DNA of 45,845 bases, from the NCBI GenBank assembly GCA_025362325.1, contig JANYGO010000050.1:1-45845 (forward strand), given 5' to 3'. Both the position numbers and the translations under genes were made by a program. Each line of letters begins with the position of its first letter. Positions within the stretch are counted from its first letter, which is position 1. The DNA is from Cyanobacteriota bacterium (GTDB lineage Bacteria > Cyanobacteriota > Cyanobacteriia > Cyanobacteriales > Microcoleaceae). The notes under the pieces were generated by a model. The model did no database searches. It worked only from the letters and a program-made list of their open reading frames with translations, and had not been told where the DNA came from. This document shows positions 8,395 through 18,086 of this stretch, in pieces.

Positions 8395-9240
8395 TTAAGC
8401 GTCCTCATCGTGGGCGAAGCGGCGGAACAGGAAGTCTAGGGCGTAGTTCCGCAGGTTGTAGTATTCCGGATCTTCCATCATTTGCACCCGATCGCGCGGA
8501 CGCGGAAAAGGAATCTCCAGAACCTCGCCAATCGTCGCTGACGGGCCGTTAGTCATCATCACCAGTCGATCGGCCAAAAACAGCGCTTCATCAATATCGT
8601 GAGTAATCATCAACACCGTACAGCGGTGATCGTTCCAGATTTTCAGCAACTCTTCCTGCAATTCTTCCTTGGTAATTGCATCCAAAGCACCGAAAGGTTC
8701 GTCCAAAATCAGCACTTGGGGGCGAATTGCTAGGGCGCGGGCGATGGACACCCGTTGTTTCATACCGCCGGAAATTTGCGGAGGTCTTTTCTCAGCAGCT
8801 TCTGTCAGTCCCACCATCGCCAAATGCTCGTTGACGATCGCATTTTTTTCGACCTTGGACTTCTCTGGAAATACAGCATTAACAGCTATGTAAACATTTT
8901 CAAACACCGTGCGCCAAGGCAACAAAGCGTAACCCTGAAACACCACCATGCGATCGGGGCCCGGCTTCTCGATCCGTTTACCGTTAATTGACACCGTGCC
9001 CTCGCTGGGATGGCTAAAACCGGACACCATATTTAATAGTGTAGATTTGCCACAGCCCGAGTGTCCGATCAGAGTAATAAACTCTCCCTCAGCTACGGTC
9101 AAGTTAACGTTTTCTAATGCTCTGTAACCGTTTGGATATACTTTGTAAACATTGTCTATCACCAAAAAAGGCTGGCGGCGATCGCTCGGTGAGTGGATCT
9201 TGGTGTTGGTGTTCGTCTGGTTGACAGCAGTGTTAAGCAT
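8395..9240 (-). CDS. nrtD: Nitrate ABC transporter ATP-binding protein NrtD
   Basis: 281 residues forming a single ABC ATPase domain. Visible motifs are Walker A GHSGCGKSTLLNMVSG, signature ISGGMKQRVSIARAL, Walker B VLILDEPFGALDA and the H-loop MITHDIDEAL. The N-terminal extension is Gln/Asn/Thr-rich. It pairs with NrtC to energise NrtB. It is the last gene of nrtABCD; the 289-bp gap from nrtC holds inverted and tandem repeats. The order and sequence type make NrtD certain rather than a taurine- or cyanate-type relative. Confidence 0.95.
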   Translation of the reverse strand: MLNTAVNQTNTNTKIHSPSDRRQPFLVIDNVYKVYPNGYRALENVNLTVAEGEFITLIGHSGCGKSTLLNMVSGFSHPSEGTVSINGKRIEKPGPDRMVVFQGYALLPWRTVFENVYIAVNAVFPEKSKVEKNAIVNEHLAMVGLTEAAEKRPPQISGGMKQRVSIARALAIRPQVLILDEPFGALDAITKEELQEELLKIWNDHRCTVLMITHDIDEALFLADRLVMMTNGPSATIGEVLEIPFPRPRDRVQMMEDPEYYNLRNYALDFLFRRFAHDEDA

Positions 9241-9355
9241 GGGTTTGACAAATGGTTAGTGGGTTATTGGCGATCGCAAATAATCTAGTTTTGAATGGTG
9301 AGTTGCGAGTAGAGACTACTGAAACTCTCTGTTTTTCTAGTTATTCTCGAAGTCT

Positions 9356-9505
9356 CGATCCCCCTCGCATCCCCCGAAAGCAAGGGGGACTTTGAATTCT
9401 TTTGTTCCCGCTTCATCAGGATAACTTTGAACTCTCTTCCGCTTCATCAGGATGACTTTGAACTCTCTTATCCCCCCCTTGCTTTCGGGGGGTTAGGGGG
9501 GATCG
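9356..9505. repeat. Repeat block between nrtC and nrtD
   Basis: An inverted pair, CGATCCCCCTCGCATCCCCC with GAAAGCAAGGGGG on the left and CCCCCCTTGCTTTCGGGGGG with TTAGGGGGGATCG on the right, encloses a perfect-but-one tandem duplication. The tandem unit is 31 bp (CCGCTTCATCAGGAT, A or G, ACTTTGAACTCTCTT) at 9408-9438 and 9439-9469. The block can fold into a large hairpin in the nrt mRNA. Confidence 0.8.
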
Positions 9506-9529
9506 AGTTGCTGATTGTCAAACGCAATT

Positions 9530-11530
9530 CTAAGCAACTCTGCGGCCAGAATCTAGGACAACTTCAGCCATCGTGAAATCGCGTTTGATCGCCAGATTGT
9601 TGAGATAGCCGATCGGATCGTCAGCATTAAACACCGTTCCGTCAAACAAACGGAGAGAGCCGCGATTGTAAGTAATGTCAGACATCCCCAGCTCTCGCGC
9701 CGCCGTGCTGAAGGCACCGACTCGCACCACCCGTTCCAGAATTTCCACCCAGTTGCGGGGGAACACAGTATCGCCCCAACGCGCCATCTGCACCATGTGC
9801 CAGAGTTGTTCGGTGCGGCTCGGCCGGTTCACCCCGTCTCCGGAGAACAAGTGGTGGGCGTATTCCCGCATCGGAGAATCGAGGTTGCAAGCAGTAGATT
9901 TGGGGTCGCCTAATTGGATAAAACTCTTGTCAGTAGCGACATATTCCCGTCCCGCGACAATCTCGGAAACTTCATCGGCGTGGGCCGGATCGGCGCAATA
10001 GTGGGAAGCTTCCAGCAAAGCTTTGACTAGAGCAATGTGAGTGTTGGGATAAGCAGCAGCCCACTCTTCGCGAACTCCCAGAATTTTTGCCGGGTGTCCG
10101 GGCCACAGTTCCAAATCTGTCGCCACGGTAAAGCCGACTCCTTCCATCGAAGCCCGCAAGTTCCAAGGTTCGCCAACGCAGAAGCCGTCAATAGTGCCAC
10201 CTTGCAAGTCCACGATCATCTGGGCTGGAGGGATGTTTTTCAGCAACACATCGCGATCGGGGTCAATGCCGCCGGAAGCCAGCCAGTAGCGCAACAGCAG
10301 GTTGTGCATTGATGAAGGGTGAACGATGCCCATGCGGTGGGTTTGCGCGGGGGTTCTCTGGAGCATTTCTTTGAAATCTGCCAGAGTGTAAATCCCTTGG
10401 TCGTAAAAGCGCTTCGCGAGGGTAATTCCGTTGCCGTTGCGGCTCATGGTGAGGGCTGTAACGGTCGGTATTGGCTTCTCTTGGTGGCCTCCCAAGGTTA
10501 ACCACATCGCCATCCCAGAGGGCATTTGTGCTGCGTCTAAGTATCCTGCGGCGATGCCGTCTACGATGCCGCGCCAGCTTGTTTCGCGCACGAGGTGGAC
10601 TTCATCGAGTCCGTGTTTGGCAAATAAGCCTTTTTCTTTGGCGACGGCGAGGGGAGCGCAGGCGGCGAGGGGGATGAAGCCGAGTTCGAGGTTGACTTTT
10701 TCTAGGCCGTGGCGGGCGATCGCGGGTACTTTCCGCGCCCGCAGTTTTTTGACTCGTTTCTGCTGGTTGAGGAAGTAAATCATTTCGCTGCGCAGGGCGT
10801 AGTAGCTGGGGTGCGTGACTACTTCCATGCGCTTGCGGGGGCGGGGGATGTCTACTTCGAGGATGCCGCCAATGTTGGATTCAGGGCCGTTGGTGAGCAT
10901 GACAATGCGATCGCTCAGCAGCACCGCTTCATCGACATCGTGCGTTACCATCAGGGCGCTGATTTCGTACTCTTGGCAGATTTCCATCAACTTTTCTTGC
11001 AAGTTGCCGCGAGTCAAAGCGTCTAGGGCGCCGAAGGGTTCGTCCAAGAGTAACAGTTTGGGGCGCAGGGCTAGGGCGCGGGCGATCGCCACGCGCTGTT
11101 TTTGTCCGCCGGAGAGCAGTGCGGGTTGCTTCTCGGAGTGGGGCCCCAAGCCCACCATGTCGATGTGTTTTTGGATGATTTCGAGGCGTTCGGCTCTGGG
11201 TAAGCCGTTCATTACCGAGTCTACGGCTAGGGTAATGTTTTCTCTGACTGTCCGCCAAGGTAGCAGCGAATAGTTTTGGAATACTACCATGCGATCGGGG
11301 CCTGGTTTCGTGATTCTTTGTCCGTCGATCGTCACCAATCCTTCTGTTGGCAAGTCCAAACCTGCCACCATATTTAGTAGGGTAGATTTGCCACAACCGG
11401 AGTGTCCGACTAAGGAGACAAACTCTCCTTTTTTAATTTCTAAGTCGATGCCTTTGAGGGCTACGTATGTGCCGCCGTCTGTTAAATTAAATGTTTTTCC
11501 GACTTGTTCTACCGCAATCAAAACTGACAT
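9530..11530 (-). CDS. nrtC: Nitrate ABC transporter ATPase NrtC with NrtA-like regulatory domain
   Basis: 666 residues, the length typical of cyanobacterial NrtC. Residues 1-260 are an ABC ATPase with Walker A GHSGCGKSTLLNMVAG, signature LSGGQKQRVAIARAL, Walker B LLLLDEPFGALDA and MVTHDVDEA. From about residue 280 the protein resembles NrtA (LELGFIPLAACAPLAVAKEK, then GTIDGFCVGEPWNLRAS). In cyanobacteria this soluble binding domain is known to mediate ammonium inhibition of nitrate uptake. It lacks a signal peptide, so it acts on the cytosolic side. It sits between nrtB and nrtD, with long repeat-filled gaps on both sides. Confidence 0.96.
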   Translation of the reverse strand: MSVLIAVEQVGKTFNLTDGGTYVALKGIDLEIKKGEFVSLVGHSGCGKSTLLNMVAGLDLPTEGLVTIDGQRITKPGPDRMVVFQNYSLLPWRTVRENITLAVDSVMNGLPRAERLEIIQKHIDMVGLGPHSEKQPALLSGGQKQRVAIARALALRPKLLLLDEPFGALDALTRGNLQEKLMEICQEYEISALMVTHDVDEAVLLSDRIVMLTNGPESNIGGILEVDIPRPRKRMEVVTHPSYYALRSEMIYFLNQQKRVKKLRARKVPAIARHGLEKVNLELGFIPLAACAPLAVAKEKGLFAKHGLDEVHLVRETSWRGIVDGIAAGYLDAAQMPSGMAMWLTLGGHQEKPIPTVTALTMSRNGNGITLAKRFYDQGIYTLADFKEMLQRTPAQTHRMGIVHPSSMHNLLLRYWLASGGIDPDRDVLLKNIPPAQMIVDLQGGTIDGFCVGEPWNLRASMEGVGFTVATDLELWPGHPAKILGVREEWAAAYPNTHIALVKALLEASHYCADPAHADEVSEIVAGREYVATDKSFIQLGDPKSTACNLDSPMREYAHHLFSGDGVNRPSRTEQLWHMVQMARWGDTVFPRNWVEILERVVRVGAFSTAARELGMSDITYNRGSLRLFDGTVFNADDPIGYLNNLAIKRDFTMAEVVLDSGRRVA

Positions 11531-11578
11531 GGTTTTTTTGCCTTTTTTGTAGGTTTTTTCTTGACTTTTTGAGGATTG

Positions 11579-11765
11579 ATTGTTGACTGTTGACTGTTGA
11601 TTGTTGACGGTTAGCTGTTATATTATTCCGATCGCACAACTGCAATAATATTGGTTTGTAGTGAGGACTGAAGTCCTCACTACAAACCAGAGCCCAGTTA
11701 TTTTACCGAACTTGATATTAGCTGTTAGCTGTCAACTGACAACAGTCAACAGTCAACAGTCAACC
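11579..11765. repeat. Inverted heptamer arrays around a perfect palindrome, nrtB-nrtC gap
   Basis: The centre is GGTTTGTAGTGAGGACT, loop GA, AGTCCTCACTACAAACC (11653-11688), a perfect 17-bp stem. On each side lie STRR heptamers in opposite orientation: TTGACTG-type units at about 11579-11620 and CAACAGT/CAGTCAA units at about 11718-11765. The whole 187 bp can fold on itself. The central palindrome has relatives at 15179-15299 and 43513-43550. Confidence 0.85.
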
Positions 11766-11775
11766 ATCGAGTTAG

Positions 11776-12621
11776 TTATTTGCCTTGAGAGGGAGCAATC
11801 TTGTGCTGCAACCACGCCATCATGCGATCGAGCATCAAGCCAACAGCCCCAATGTAGAACACCGCTAATAGAATTTCGCTGATGTAGTTTTGCTGGTAAG
11901 CGTTCCAAATAAAGAAGCCAATACCCGTAATCCCGGACATCACAATTTCCGCTGCAATAATCGCCAGCCAAGCCAAACCGATCGCAATTCTCAATCCGGT
12001 GAAGATATAAGGCAGCGCCGACGGAAACAAAATATTTAAATAATACTCTTTCCTAGAAAGTTGCAGCACTTTCGCCACGTTGTTGTAATCGTCAGGAATT
12101 TGGCGGACACCTTCAGCCGTGTTGATTAAAATCGGCCACACTGAGGTAATAAAAATTACGAACAAAGCAGCAGGTTCGTTTTGTTGCAGTGCAGCTAGGG
12201 CGATGGGTACCCAAGCCAGAGGTGCCACCATCCGCAAAAACTGGAAAATCGGGTCTAAAGCCTTGTTCAGCAAGGGATTCGTACCTACCAAAACTCCCAC
12301 GCTAATGCCCACAGCAGCGGCGAGAGTGTAGCCTTTTGCTACCCGTTCCAAACTAGCCAAAGTTTGCCAAAACAAGCCGATTCCGTAGGTTTTGGAATTC
12401 ATGAAAGGATACAGCAACAAGATCCGCGTCCGTTCATCCGTCCAAACGCTAGTCGGCCCCGGCAGTTTGATCAGTCCCGTACCCGATAGGAATTGCCAAA
12501 CTAACAGAAACCCCAAAACTCCTAAAATTGGCGGCAATATATTTGGTGAATTCTTCTTCCACAACTCGCCAAACGCTCCTGGCGCACCGCCTCCGACCCT
12601 TCGATTTGTACTTACAGCCAT
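11776..12621 (-). CDS. nrtB: Nitrate ABC transporter permease NrtB
   Basis: 281 residues with about six membrane segments, first at ILGVLGFLLVWQFLSGTG. The inner-membrane permease signature (EAA loop) is visible around EGVRQIPDDYNNVAKVLQLS and ILFPSALPYIFTGLRIAIGL. NrtB forms the channel that receives nitrate/nitrite from NrtA. A Shine-Dalgarno AGGAG about 9 bases upstream supports the start at 12621. It lies between nrtA and nrtC on the same strand. Confidence 0.95.
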   Translation of the reverse strand: MAVSTNRRVGGGAPGAFGELWKKNSPNILPPILGVLGFLLVWQFLSGTGLIKLPGPTSVWTDERTRILLLYPFMNSKTYGIGLFWQTLASLERVAKGYTLAAAVGISVGVLVGTNPLLNKALDPIFQFLRMVAPLAWVPIALAALQQNEPAALFVIFITSVWPILINTAEGVRQIPDDYNNVAKVLQLSRKEYYLNILFPSALPYIFTGLRIAIGLAWLAIIAAEIVMSGITGIGFFIWNAYQQNYISEILLAVFYIGAVGLMLDRMMAWLQHKIAPSQGK

Positions 12622-12689
12622 GCTATTTATCTCCTGTGTTTGCGCTATTTCTTTTGACCGTAAATTTCCGAGGCTAAATTACCAGAAAC

Positions 12690-12823
12690 AATTGGTTTAA
12701 AGCCGGAACCCTGATCGGGGAGAAATTAAAAGAAAACTATTCATTACTCCAATCCTCTTCCTTTTAGGTAGAGGCCGCACTCAAGCAGTCAACTGTCGAG
12801 GGGTCAACTGTCAACTGAATGAA
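12690..12823. repeat. Dispersed ~130-bp intergenic element, copy A (nrtA-nrtB gap)
   Basis: It begins AATTGGTTTAAAGCCGGAAC, continues with AGAAATTAAAA, ACTATTCATT and CAATCCTCTTCCTT, and ends in CAACTGT-type heptamers and TCAACTGAATGAA. The same blocks in the same order and orientation occur at 36529-36655. It has no reading frame. The variable parts between shared blocks differ in length by a few bases. Confidence 0.85.
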
Positions 12824-12839
12824 GGTCAGCTTTGACCCA

Positions 12840-14237
12840 TCAAACTTTTTTAATCGCCAAACTCTTGAGGTAATCTTCTGGCTTTTCCGGGTTAAATTGT
12901 TTGCCATCAAAGAACTTTTCAATGCCGCGAGACGTACTTTTAGGAATGTCAGCATCAGCAACTCCGGCTAATTTAGCTGCGGCTTTCCACAAATCTTCGC
13001 GGTTGACTTGGCCGATAATTGTCTTAGAATCTGCCAAGGTGTTAGTTGGCAGGAAACCCCAGCGCACGCTTTCGGTTAAAAACCACAAATCGTGACTCTT
13101 ATAAGGATAGGAAACGTTGCCGAGGCCGTCTTTCCAGTACAGCGGGCTCATTTTGAAATCGTCGATCTCTGGTTGGCCGTCACCCATCATGTACTTGCCT
13201 TGGTAGGGAGGTGTCAAAACTGCCGGAGGTACGTCAAAGTAGTTTTTGCCAGAAGTAATGGCAACTAATTCGGCGCGATTTTCTGGTTTGTCGCACCACT
13301 GCTGCGCTTCGATCAGTCCTGCTAGCATGGCTTCGGTGGCTTTGGGATGTTTGTCTACCCAGTCGCCGCGCATAGCTAGATACTCTTCGGGGTGATCTTT
13401 CCAGATTTGGGCCGTGAGGGCGGACATGAAGCCGATGTCCTCAGTAACGATCCGCATGGGCCAGGGGTCGCCGGTACTGAAACCGTCCATGCTGCCGGTT
13501 TTCATGTTGGCTACGGTTTGGGCTGACGGTACTGTTAGCAACTCGGCTTCTGTGTCGGGATCGATGCCGTTAGCTGCTAGCCAGTAGCGAATCCAAAAAT
13601 CTTGGTTGGCTTTGGGGAAGGTGTAGGCTGCTTTGAAGGGCGTGCCTGCTTTTTTGAGGCCTTTCATGTAGTCTTGGGCCGCTTGGTTTAGTTTGAGCCC
13701 GATGCCTTTGCCTTTGTGTTTTCCGGCGATCGCAATTCCATTTCCTTGAGTGTTCAACTGTGCTAGAACATACATCGGGATTTTGACGCTACCTTTGGTA
13801 ATCAGACCTTGACTAATTTGATAAGGCATGGGCATTTGCCACTGGCCTCCATCAATGCCGCCACCGGCAGATCCGATTTCTAAGTTGTCTCTAGCCGAAC
13901 CCCAGTTGGCTTGTTTGGCAACCGTGACATCGGTCATGCCATACTTGGCAAAGAAACCTTTTTCTTTGGCAATAATTAACCCTGCTGCTTCGACGATCGG
14001 GATATATCCCAGGGTAACTTTTGTGGTTTCGATGCCCTCTACTCTTTTTTCGTTGGCAACAGCAACTGCTGATGTGGCCGCAGGAACTACTCCGCCAGCA
14101 CCGGCACCAGCGTTATTACTAGCACCGGGTTCTGGGGGATTTCCTAAACAGCCTTTGAGCAGTATTGAACTGACAGCACCGGCACCTGCGGTAACAATAA
14201 ATTTGCGTCTTGAAAATTGCTCTGAAAATTTTGTCAT
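12840..14237 (-). CDS. nrtA: Nitrate/nitrite-binding protein NrtA
   Basis: 465 residues. The N-terminus has a twin-arginine-like signal ([19 protein letters not shown]) followed by a lipobox-type LLKGC, so it is probably a Tat-exported lipoprotein on the outer face of the plasma membrane. A Gly/Ala/Pro-rich linker follows, then the periplasmic binding domain starting [20 protein letters not shown]. Family blocks include [25 protein letters not shown] and [14 protein letters not shown]. It is the first gene of nrtABCD. In cyanobacteria NtcA usually drives this operon, but I found no clean GTA-N8-TAC site upstream. Confidence 0.96.
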   Translation of the reverse strand: MTKFSEQFSRRKFIVTAGAGAVSSILLKGCLGNPPEPGASNNAGAGAGGVVPAATSAVAVANEKRVEGIETTKVTLGYIPIVEAAGLIIAKEKGFFAKYGMTDVTVAKQANWGSARDNLEIGSAGGGIDGGQWQMPMPYQISQGLITKGSVKIPMYVLAQLNTQGNGIAIAGKHKGKGIGLKLNQAAQDYMKGLKKAGTPFKAAYTFPKANQDFWIRYWLAANGIDPDTEAELLTVPSAQTVANMKTGSMDGFSTGDPWPMRIVTEDIGFMSALTAQIWKDHPEEYLAMRGDWVDKHPKATEAMLAGLIEAQQWCDKPENRAELVAITSGKNYFDVPPAVLTPPYQGKYMMGDGQPEIDDFKMSPLYWKDGLGNVSYPYKSHDLWFLTESVRWGFLPTNTLADSKTIIGQVNREDLWKAAAKLAGVADADIPKSTSRGIEKFFDGKQFNPEKPEDYLKSLAIKKV

Positions 14238-14661
14238 AGCCTAGCCTCGCTCCTATTCATAAATCTTCTGTAACGACATCACTGAAGTTTATCAAAGCGC
14301 TTTTTTGCTGTTCGCTAATTGGGTTTAGGGAACTCTTTTAAGCGCCGGTTAGCAGTAAGGAGTAAAAAACTTATTGTTACCATAAGCTTTTATGATATCC
14401 TTGCTGATTTGACTCTTTTGATTAACTCAATATTGCGATCGGCCCAGTTGTGTCAACTCACTTTTGGCGAGCTGGACATTTTTTGGCGTTGATTATTAAG
14501 TTTACCGTACTCTAGCTGTAATTATAAAACAAATATTAAATTTAAATGATAAGTATATCTTGTAATATGTTGCGTTTAATTAAGTAGTTCTTGGTGTTGC
14601 CGGATTGTTTCACTTTTGGGCAAATCTTTCACAAAAAGCTTGCGGTCTAAGCTTTTGGGCA
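14238..14661. other. Upstream region of nrtA without genes
   Basis: AT-rich leader of nrtA. Expected features are the nrt promoter and NtcA/NtcB sites. The closest thing to an NtcA box, on the minus strand near 14509-14522, reads TACAGCTAGAGTAC and has only one correct half. nirA, which precedes nrtA in many cyanobacteria, is absent. Confidence 0.4.
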
Positions 14662-14669
14662 GTTGCCCG

Positions 14670-14756
14670 GGGAGCATCTCAGTTTTGTATTTATAGTGCG
14701 AGCGGGGACGCTCGCACTCAAAGAAAAAATGCTTTTTACAAAAATGAGATGCTCCC
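14670..14756. mobile_element. MITE-like element with 20-bp terminal inverted repeats and 8-bp target duplication
   Basis: The left end GGGAGCATCTCAGTTTTGTA (14670-14689) and right end TACAAAAATGAGATGCTCCC (14737-14756) are inverted copies with one mismatch. They enclose a perfect hairpin AGTGCGAGCG-GGGA-CGCTCGCACT (14695-14718). GTTGCCCG lies directly at both borders (14662-14669 and 14757-14764), which is what an 8-bp target-site duplication looks like. At 87 bp it has no transposase and must be mobilised in trans. Eight-base duplications are known for ISL3 and IS1595 family elements among others; the parent is not identified. Confidence 0.85.
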
Positions 14757-14764
14757 GTTGCCCG

Positions 14765-15178
14765 CTGCCAGTATTCTGATTGTTGTCAAGGAGTTTACAC
14801 ATCTCATACTTTTGGTAGATTGACCCTATGTTTAAAATATGTTAAACAATTTTTGACTTGCGGTCGATCGCCCTGCGCGCGAGAAAACAAATCATCTTGT
14901 GGGGGGATTTGTTCGCGAATTAAGCCACGAATTGCAGAACCTCGATAGGTTTGATTCTAGGAAATACGACTGACGGCGGAGCCTACCAAGACTTGGAAGT
15001 GATTGCGATCGCCCTCGACCGTGGAGGTGGCGCGCTTATATGAGAAAAAAATGAGACAAAAAATGAAGTTTTGAGTATTTTGCTCAGAGACAGACTCCCT
15101 GCAAAAAATTTAAAAGCAGATTTTGTAGCGGATGTAACGGATGTTAAGCAGAAGGAAGAAGCAAGAAAGACCATAATC
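14765..15178. other. Gene-free stretch before the ATPase 3' end
   Basis: About 410 bp. A plus-strand run (near 14945-15045, translating as LGNTTDGGAYQDLEVIAIAL) and another from 15071 look faintly protein-like but are separated by a stop. They may be remnants of one lost gene. I do not recognise the family and do not call a gene. Confidence 0.35.
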
Positions 15179-15299
15179 AGATTGGTTCGTAGTGAGGACG
15201 AAGAGTCCGCATTCAAGAAGGACTTCAGTCCTCACAGATTGGTTCGTAGTGAGGACGAAGAGTCCGCATTCAAGAAGGACTTCACTCACTACGAACCTT
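15179..15299. repeat. 57-bp tandem duplication of a GGTTCGTAGTGAGGAC element
   Basis: Two 57-bp units start at 15179 and 15236. Each reads AGATTGGTTCGTAGTGAGGA, CGAAGAGTCCGCATTCAAGA, then AGGACTTCA. The second ends in CACTCACTACGAACC, the inverse of the element's start, so the block can fold. It belongs to the same family as 11653-11688. It lies just past the 3' end of the P-type ATPase gene and may serve as its transcript end. Confidence 0.8.
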
Positions 15300-15317
15300 T
15301 GATGAATGCTAATTCTG

Positions 15318-18086
15318 TTAATTGGGCGGGTCAAAGCGGTTGACAGACAAGGCAACGCCGATCATTGGCAGCGCTACGCCGAAACAAATCAACCACTGAT
15401 CGAGGTTCATCGGAGCCGTCCCGAAGATGCGATTGATAAACGGAGAATTAGCAAAGACAACCTGCAACAGTATAGCGATGACAATGCCCACACCGAGGGC
15501 GGGAGCACCACTAACTTCTTGCTTAGAACCGCTAAATTTAGCCATCAAAGAAGGTAGCAACTGGCTCAGACTCAACAGGTAAAAAATTCTCGCCATTACC
15601 AAAGCTTGAATTGCCATTGTCCGGGCCAGTGGCAAAGTTCCCCAATCCGATTGGCGCACCCATTCAAACATTCCGAAAATTATTGTCCAGTTATACAGAG
15701 AAATTGCCAAGATCCGTTTGATCCGACTTTCAGTCAGGAAAGGTTCGTTGACCGGTCGCGGCTGCTGTTGCATCACTCCGGGAGACTTGGGCTCGAAAGC
15801 AAGCGGCACAGTCATGGTGATTGAGTTGAGCATATTCAACCAGAGGATTTGCAGCGACAAAATCGGCAATTCTCGGCCCAGCAGGGTGCTGAGCAAAATT
15901 GTCATCGATTCTCCGCCGTTGACTGGGAGAATGAAGCTGATGGATTTAAGCAGGTTTTTGTAGACCGATCGACCTTCTTCCACCGCAGCTTCGATCGACG
16001 CAAAGTTATCATCGGTCAAAATCATATCGGCGGCTTCCTTAGAAACCTCAGTACCGCTACCCATCGCAATCCCGATATCCGCTTGTTTGAGGGCGGGCGC
16101 ATCGTTAACGCCGTCTCCCGTCATCGCCACAATTTCGCCTTTAAGTTGCAAAGCTTCTACGAGGCGGAGTTTTTGTTCTGGGGCGACGCGGGCAAAAACT
16201 GAGCCGGCTTCTACGGCTTCGGCGAGTTCGTTTTTGTCCATTGCGGCGAGTAGGGCGCCGGTGTATGCGACGAGTTCCCTGTGGTGCTTGATTTTGCGGA
16301 ATCCCATGCGACGGGCGATCGCCTTGGCAGTAGCGATGTGGTCACCGGTGATCATTTTAACTTGGATGCCGGCGGTTTGACAGGCTTGGACGGCGGCGAT
16401 CGCAGAGGCCCGCGGTGGGTCGATCATGCCTTGCAGTCCCAAGAAAATTAGTCCTGATTCTACATCTGAGTGAGCAACAGAGTTCTGTTGATCGGGGACG
16501 ATTTTTTTAGCCAAAGCTAGGACGCGCAAGCCTTGATCGGCCATTGTATCGACTTGGTGGTGAATTTGGTCGCGATCGACTTCTGTTGAATTTCCTTGAG
16601 TGTCGAGACTGGAACCGCAGCGGATCAGAATTGATTCTACTGAACCTTTGACATACAAAATTTTGCCGCTTGTCGGAGTTTTGTGCAGCGTCGCCATGTA
16701 TTGAAACTGAGATTCAAAGGGAATTGAATCTAGGCGCGGCATGGACTTTTCTAAGACTTGCTGGCTAAGTTCTGCTTTTTTGCCCGCGGCAATTAAAGCT
16801 CCTTCCGTCGGATCGCCGACAACAATCCAATTATCGTCTTTGAATTCCAGGTGAGAGTCGTTGCAAATTAGTCCGGCTTGCAAACATTCTTGCAAAGTTG
16901 GAGCTTGACTGACTGTAATTGGTAGTTGGTTGAGCTGAAGTTCGCCTTCTGGGTTGTATCCCGTACCTGTAACCGAGTAGGATTCGCCGCCGGCATAGAT
17001 TTCTTGCACCGTCATCTGATTTTCTGTCAAAGTTCCGGTTTTGTCGGAACAGATGACTGTGGCGCCGCCTAGGGTTTCTACTGCGGGTAGTTTGCGGACG
17101 ATCGCGTGTTTGGCCGCCATCCGCGAAACGCCGACGGCGAGGGTGACGGTGATTACGGCGGGGAGGCCTTCGGGAATTGCGCCGACAATCAGGGCGACTG
17201 CGGGTTCGACTGCTTCTTTAAAGGCTGAAACTCCGGCTGGAACTGGTCGCCCTAAACGCACTGCAAAGGTCAAGCTTGCCATCGTTAGCACGAAGAGCAG
17301 CCAGTTTTGACTAAATTGGTTAAATTTGCGGGTGAGGGGCGTGGTGAGGTCGATGTGGCGGTCTAATAGTTGGGAGATTTTGCCGGTTTCGGTGTTGTTG
17401 GCGATCGCAATTACGACACCGCTACCTTGGCCGAAGGTGACGAAACTCCCGGCGTAAGCCATGTTATCGCGTTCTGCGAGGGGTGTTTCTGCTGGCAAAA
17501 CCAAGTCTCCCGCCTGTCCGAGTTCTTTTTCGACAGCAACGGATTCGCCCGTAAGTCCTGATTCGTCGATTTGCAAGTCGCGCACTTTAACTAAGCGCAA
17601 GTCGGCGGGCACTTTGTCGCCGGAAGTCAGGGTTACTAAGTCGCCGACAACGAGTTCTTTTGAGGGAACTCTTAATTTTTTGCCTCCCCGAATGACTGTG
17701 GCTTCGGTGGTAACAGCCTTGGCGAGGGCATCAATTTTTTTCTCAGCCCCAGCTTCTTGGATAAAACTGATAATGGCGTTGGTGGTTGTGACGCCCCAAA
17801 TTACGCTGGCGTTGAGCCATTGTCCGATCACTGCTTTGATCAAACCTGCACTCAGCAAGATGATTAACAAAGGTTGGTTAAATTGCAGGATAAATTTTAA
17901 CCAAGCTGGTTTTCCTGCTTTGACTATTAGTTCGTTTGGCCCGAATTTTTGTTGGCGGCTGGCAGCTTCTGTCGGATCGAGACCGCTTTCCAGGTTGGTG
18001 TCTAATATACTTCCAACCTTCGAGCTTTCTAAGTAGTGCCAATATTGCTCTGCTACGTCTACATCGTTGGCGGCTGTTGCTGGCAT
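15318..18086 (-). CDS. P-type cation-transporting ATPase (P2-like)
   Basis: 922 residues with the full P-type layout. There is an N-terminal cation ATPase domain ([15 protein letters not shown]), an actuator motif SGLTGES (176-182), and PEGLPA in M4 (305-310). The phosphorylation motif [13 protein letters not shown] has Asp348 as acceptor. [20 protein letters not shown] forms the hinge, and four C-terminal membrane helices follow. It resembles PacL/Pma1-type P2 ATPases of cyanobacteria. The M6 segment reads [20 protein letters not shown] and lacks the Asp of the calcium-pump motif, so I name only a cation pump. It is a single gene with repeats on its 3' side. Confidence 0.93.
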   Translation of the reverse strand: MPATAANDVDVAEQYWHYLESSKVGSILDTNLESGLDPTEAASRQQKFGPNELIVKAGKPAWLKFILQFNQPLLIILLSAGLIKAVIGQWLNASVIWGVTTTNAIISFIQEAGAEKKIDALAKAVTTEATVIRGGKKLRVPSKELVVGDLVTLTSGDKVPADLRLVKVRDLQIDESGLTGESVAVEKELGQAGDLVLPAETPLAERDNMAYAGSFVTFGQGSGVVIAIANNTETGKISQLLDRHIDLTTPLTRKFNQFSQNWLLFVLTMASLTFAVRLGRPVPAGVSAFKEAVEPAVALIVGAIPEGLPAVITVTLAVGVSRMAAKHAIVRKLPAVETLGGATVICSDKTGTLTENQMTVQEIYAGGESYSVTGTGYNPEGELQLNQLPITVSQAPTLQECLQAGLICNDSHLEFKDDNWIVVGDPTEGALIAAGKKAELSQQVLEKSMPRLDSIPFESQFQYMATLHKTPTSGKILYVKGSVESILIRCGSSLDTQGNSTEVDRDQIHHQVDTMADQGLRVLALAKKIVPDQQNSVAHSDVESGLIFLGLQGMIDPPRASAIAAVQACQTAGIQVKMITGDHIATAKAIARRMGFRKIKHHRELVAYTGALLAAMDKNELAEAVEAGSVFARVAPEQKLRLVEALQLKGEIVAMTGDGVNDAPALKQADIGIAMGSGTEVSKEAADMILTDDNFASIEAAVEEGRSVYKNLLKSISFILPVNGGESMTILLSTLLGRELPILSLQILWLNMLNSITMTVPLAFEPKSPGVMQQQPRPVNEPFLTESRIKRILAISLYNWTIIFGMFEWVRQSDWGTLPLARTMAIQALVMARIFYLLSLSQLLPSLMAKFSGSKQEVSGAPALGVGIVIAILLQVVFANSPFINRIFGTAPMNLDQWLICFGVALPMIGVALSVNRFDPPN

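Noticed and set aside
14505..14525. Possible NtcA site upstream of nrtA
   Set aside because: It reads TAC-N8-TAC instead of GTA-N8-TAC, so only one half-site is right.
14605..14823. 72-codon plus-strand reading frame
   Set aside because: It runs through the MITE-like element and consists largely of its terminal and inner repeats; no family-like sequence.
15179..15299. CRISPR-like repeat pair
   Set aside because: It is a two-copy tandem duplication without unique spacers, and the unit is itself palindromic.
15071..15343. 90-codon plus-strand frame
   Set aside because: Its second half is the 57-bp tandem repeat and its end overlaps the ATPase gene. The first 35 codons could be a gene remnant but match nothing I know.
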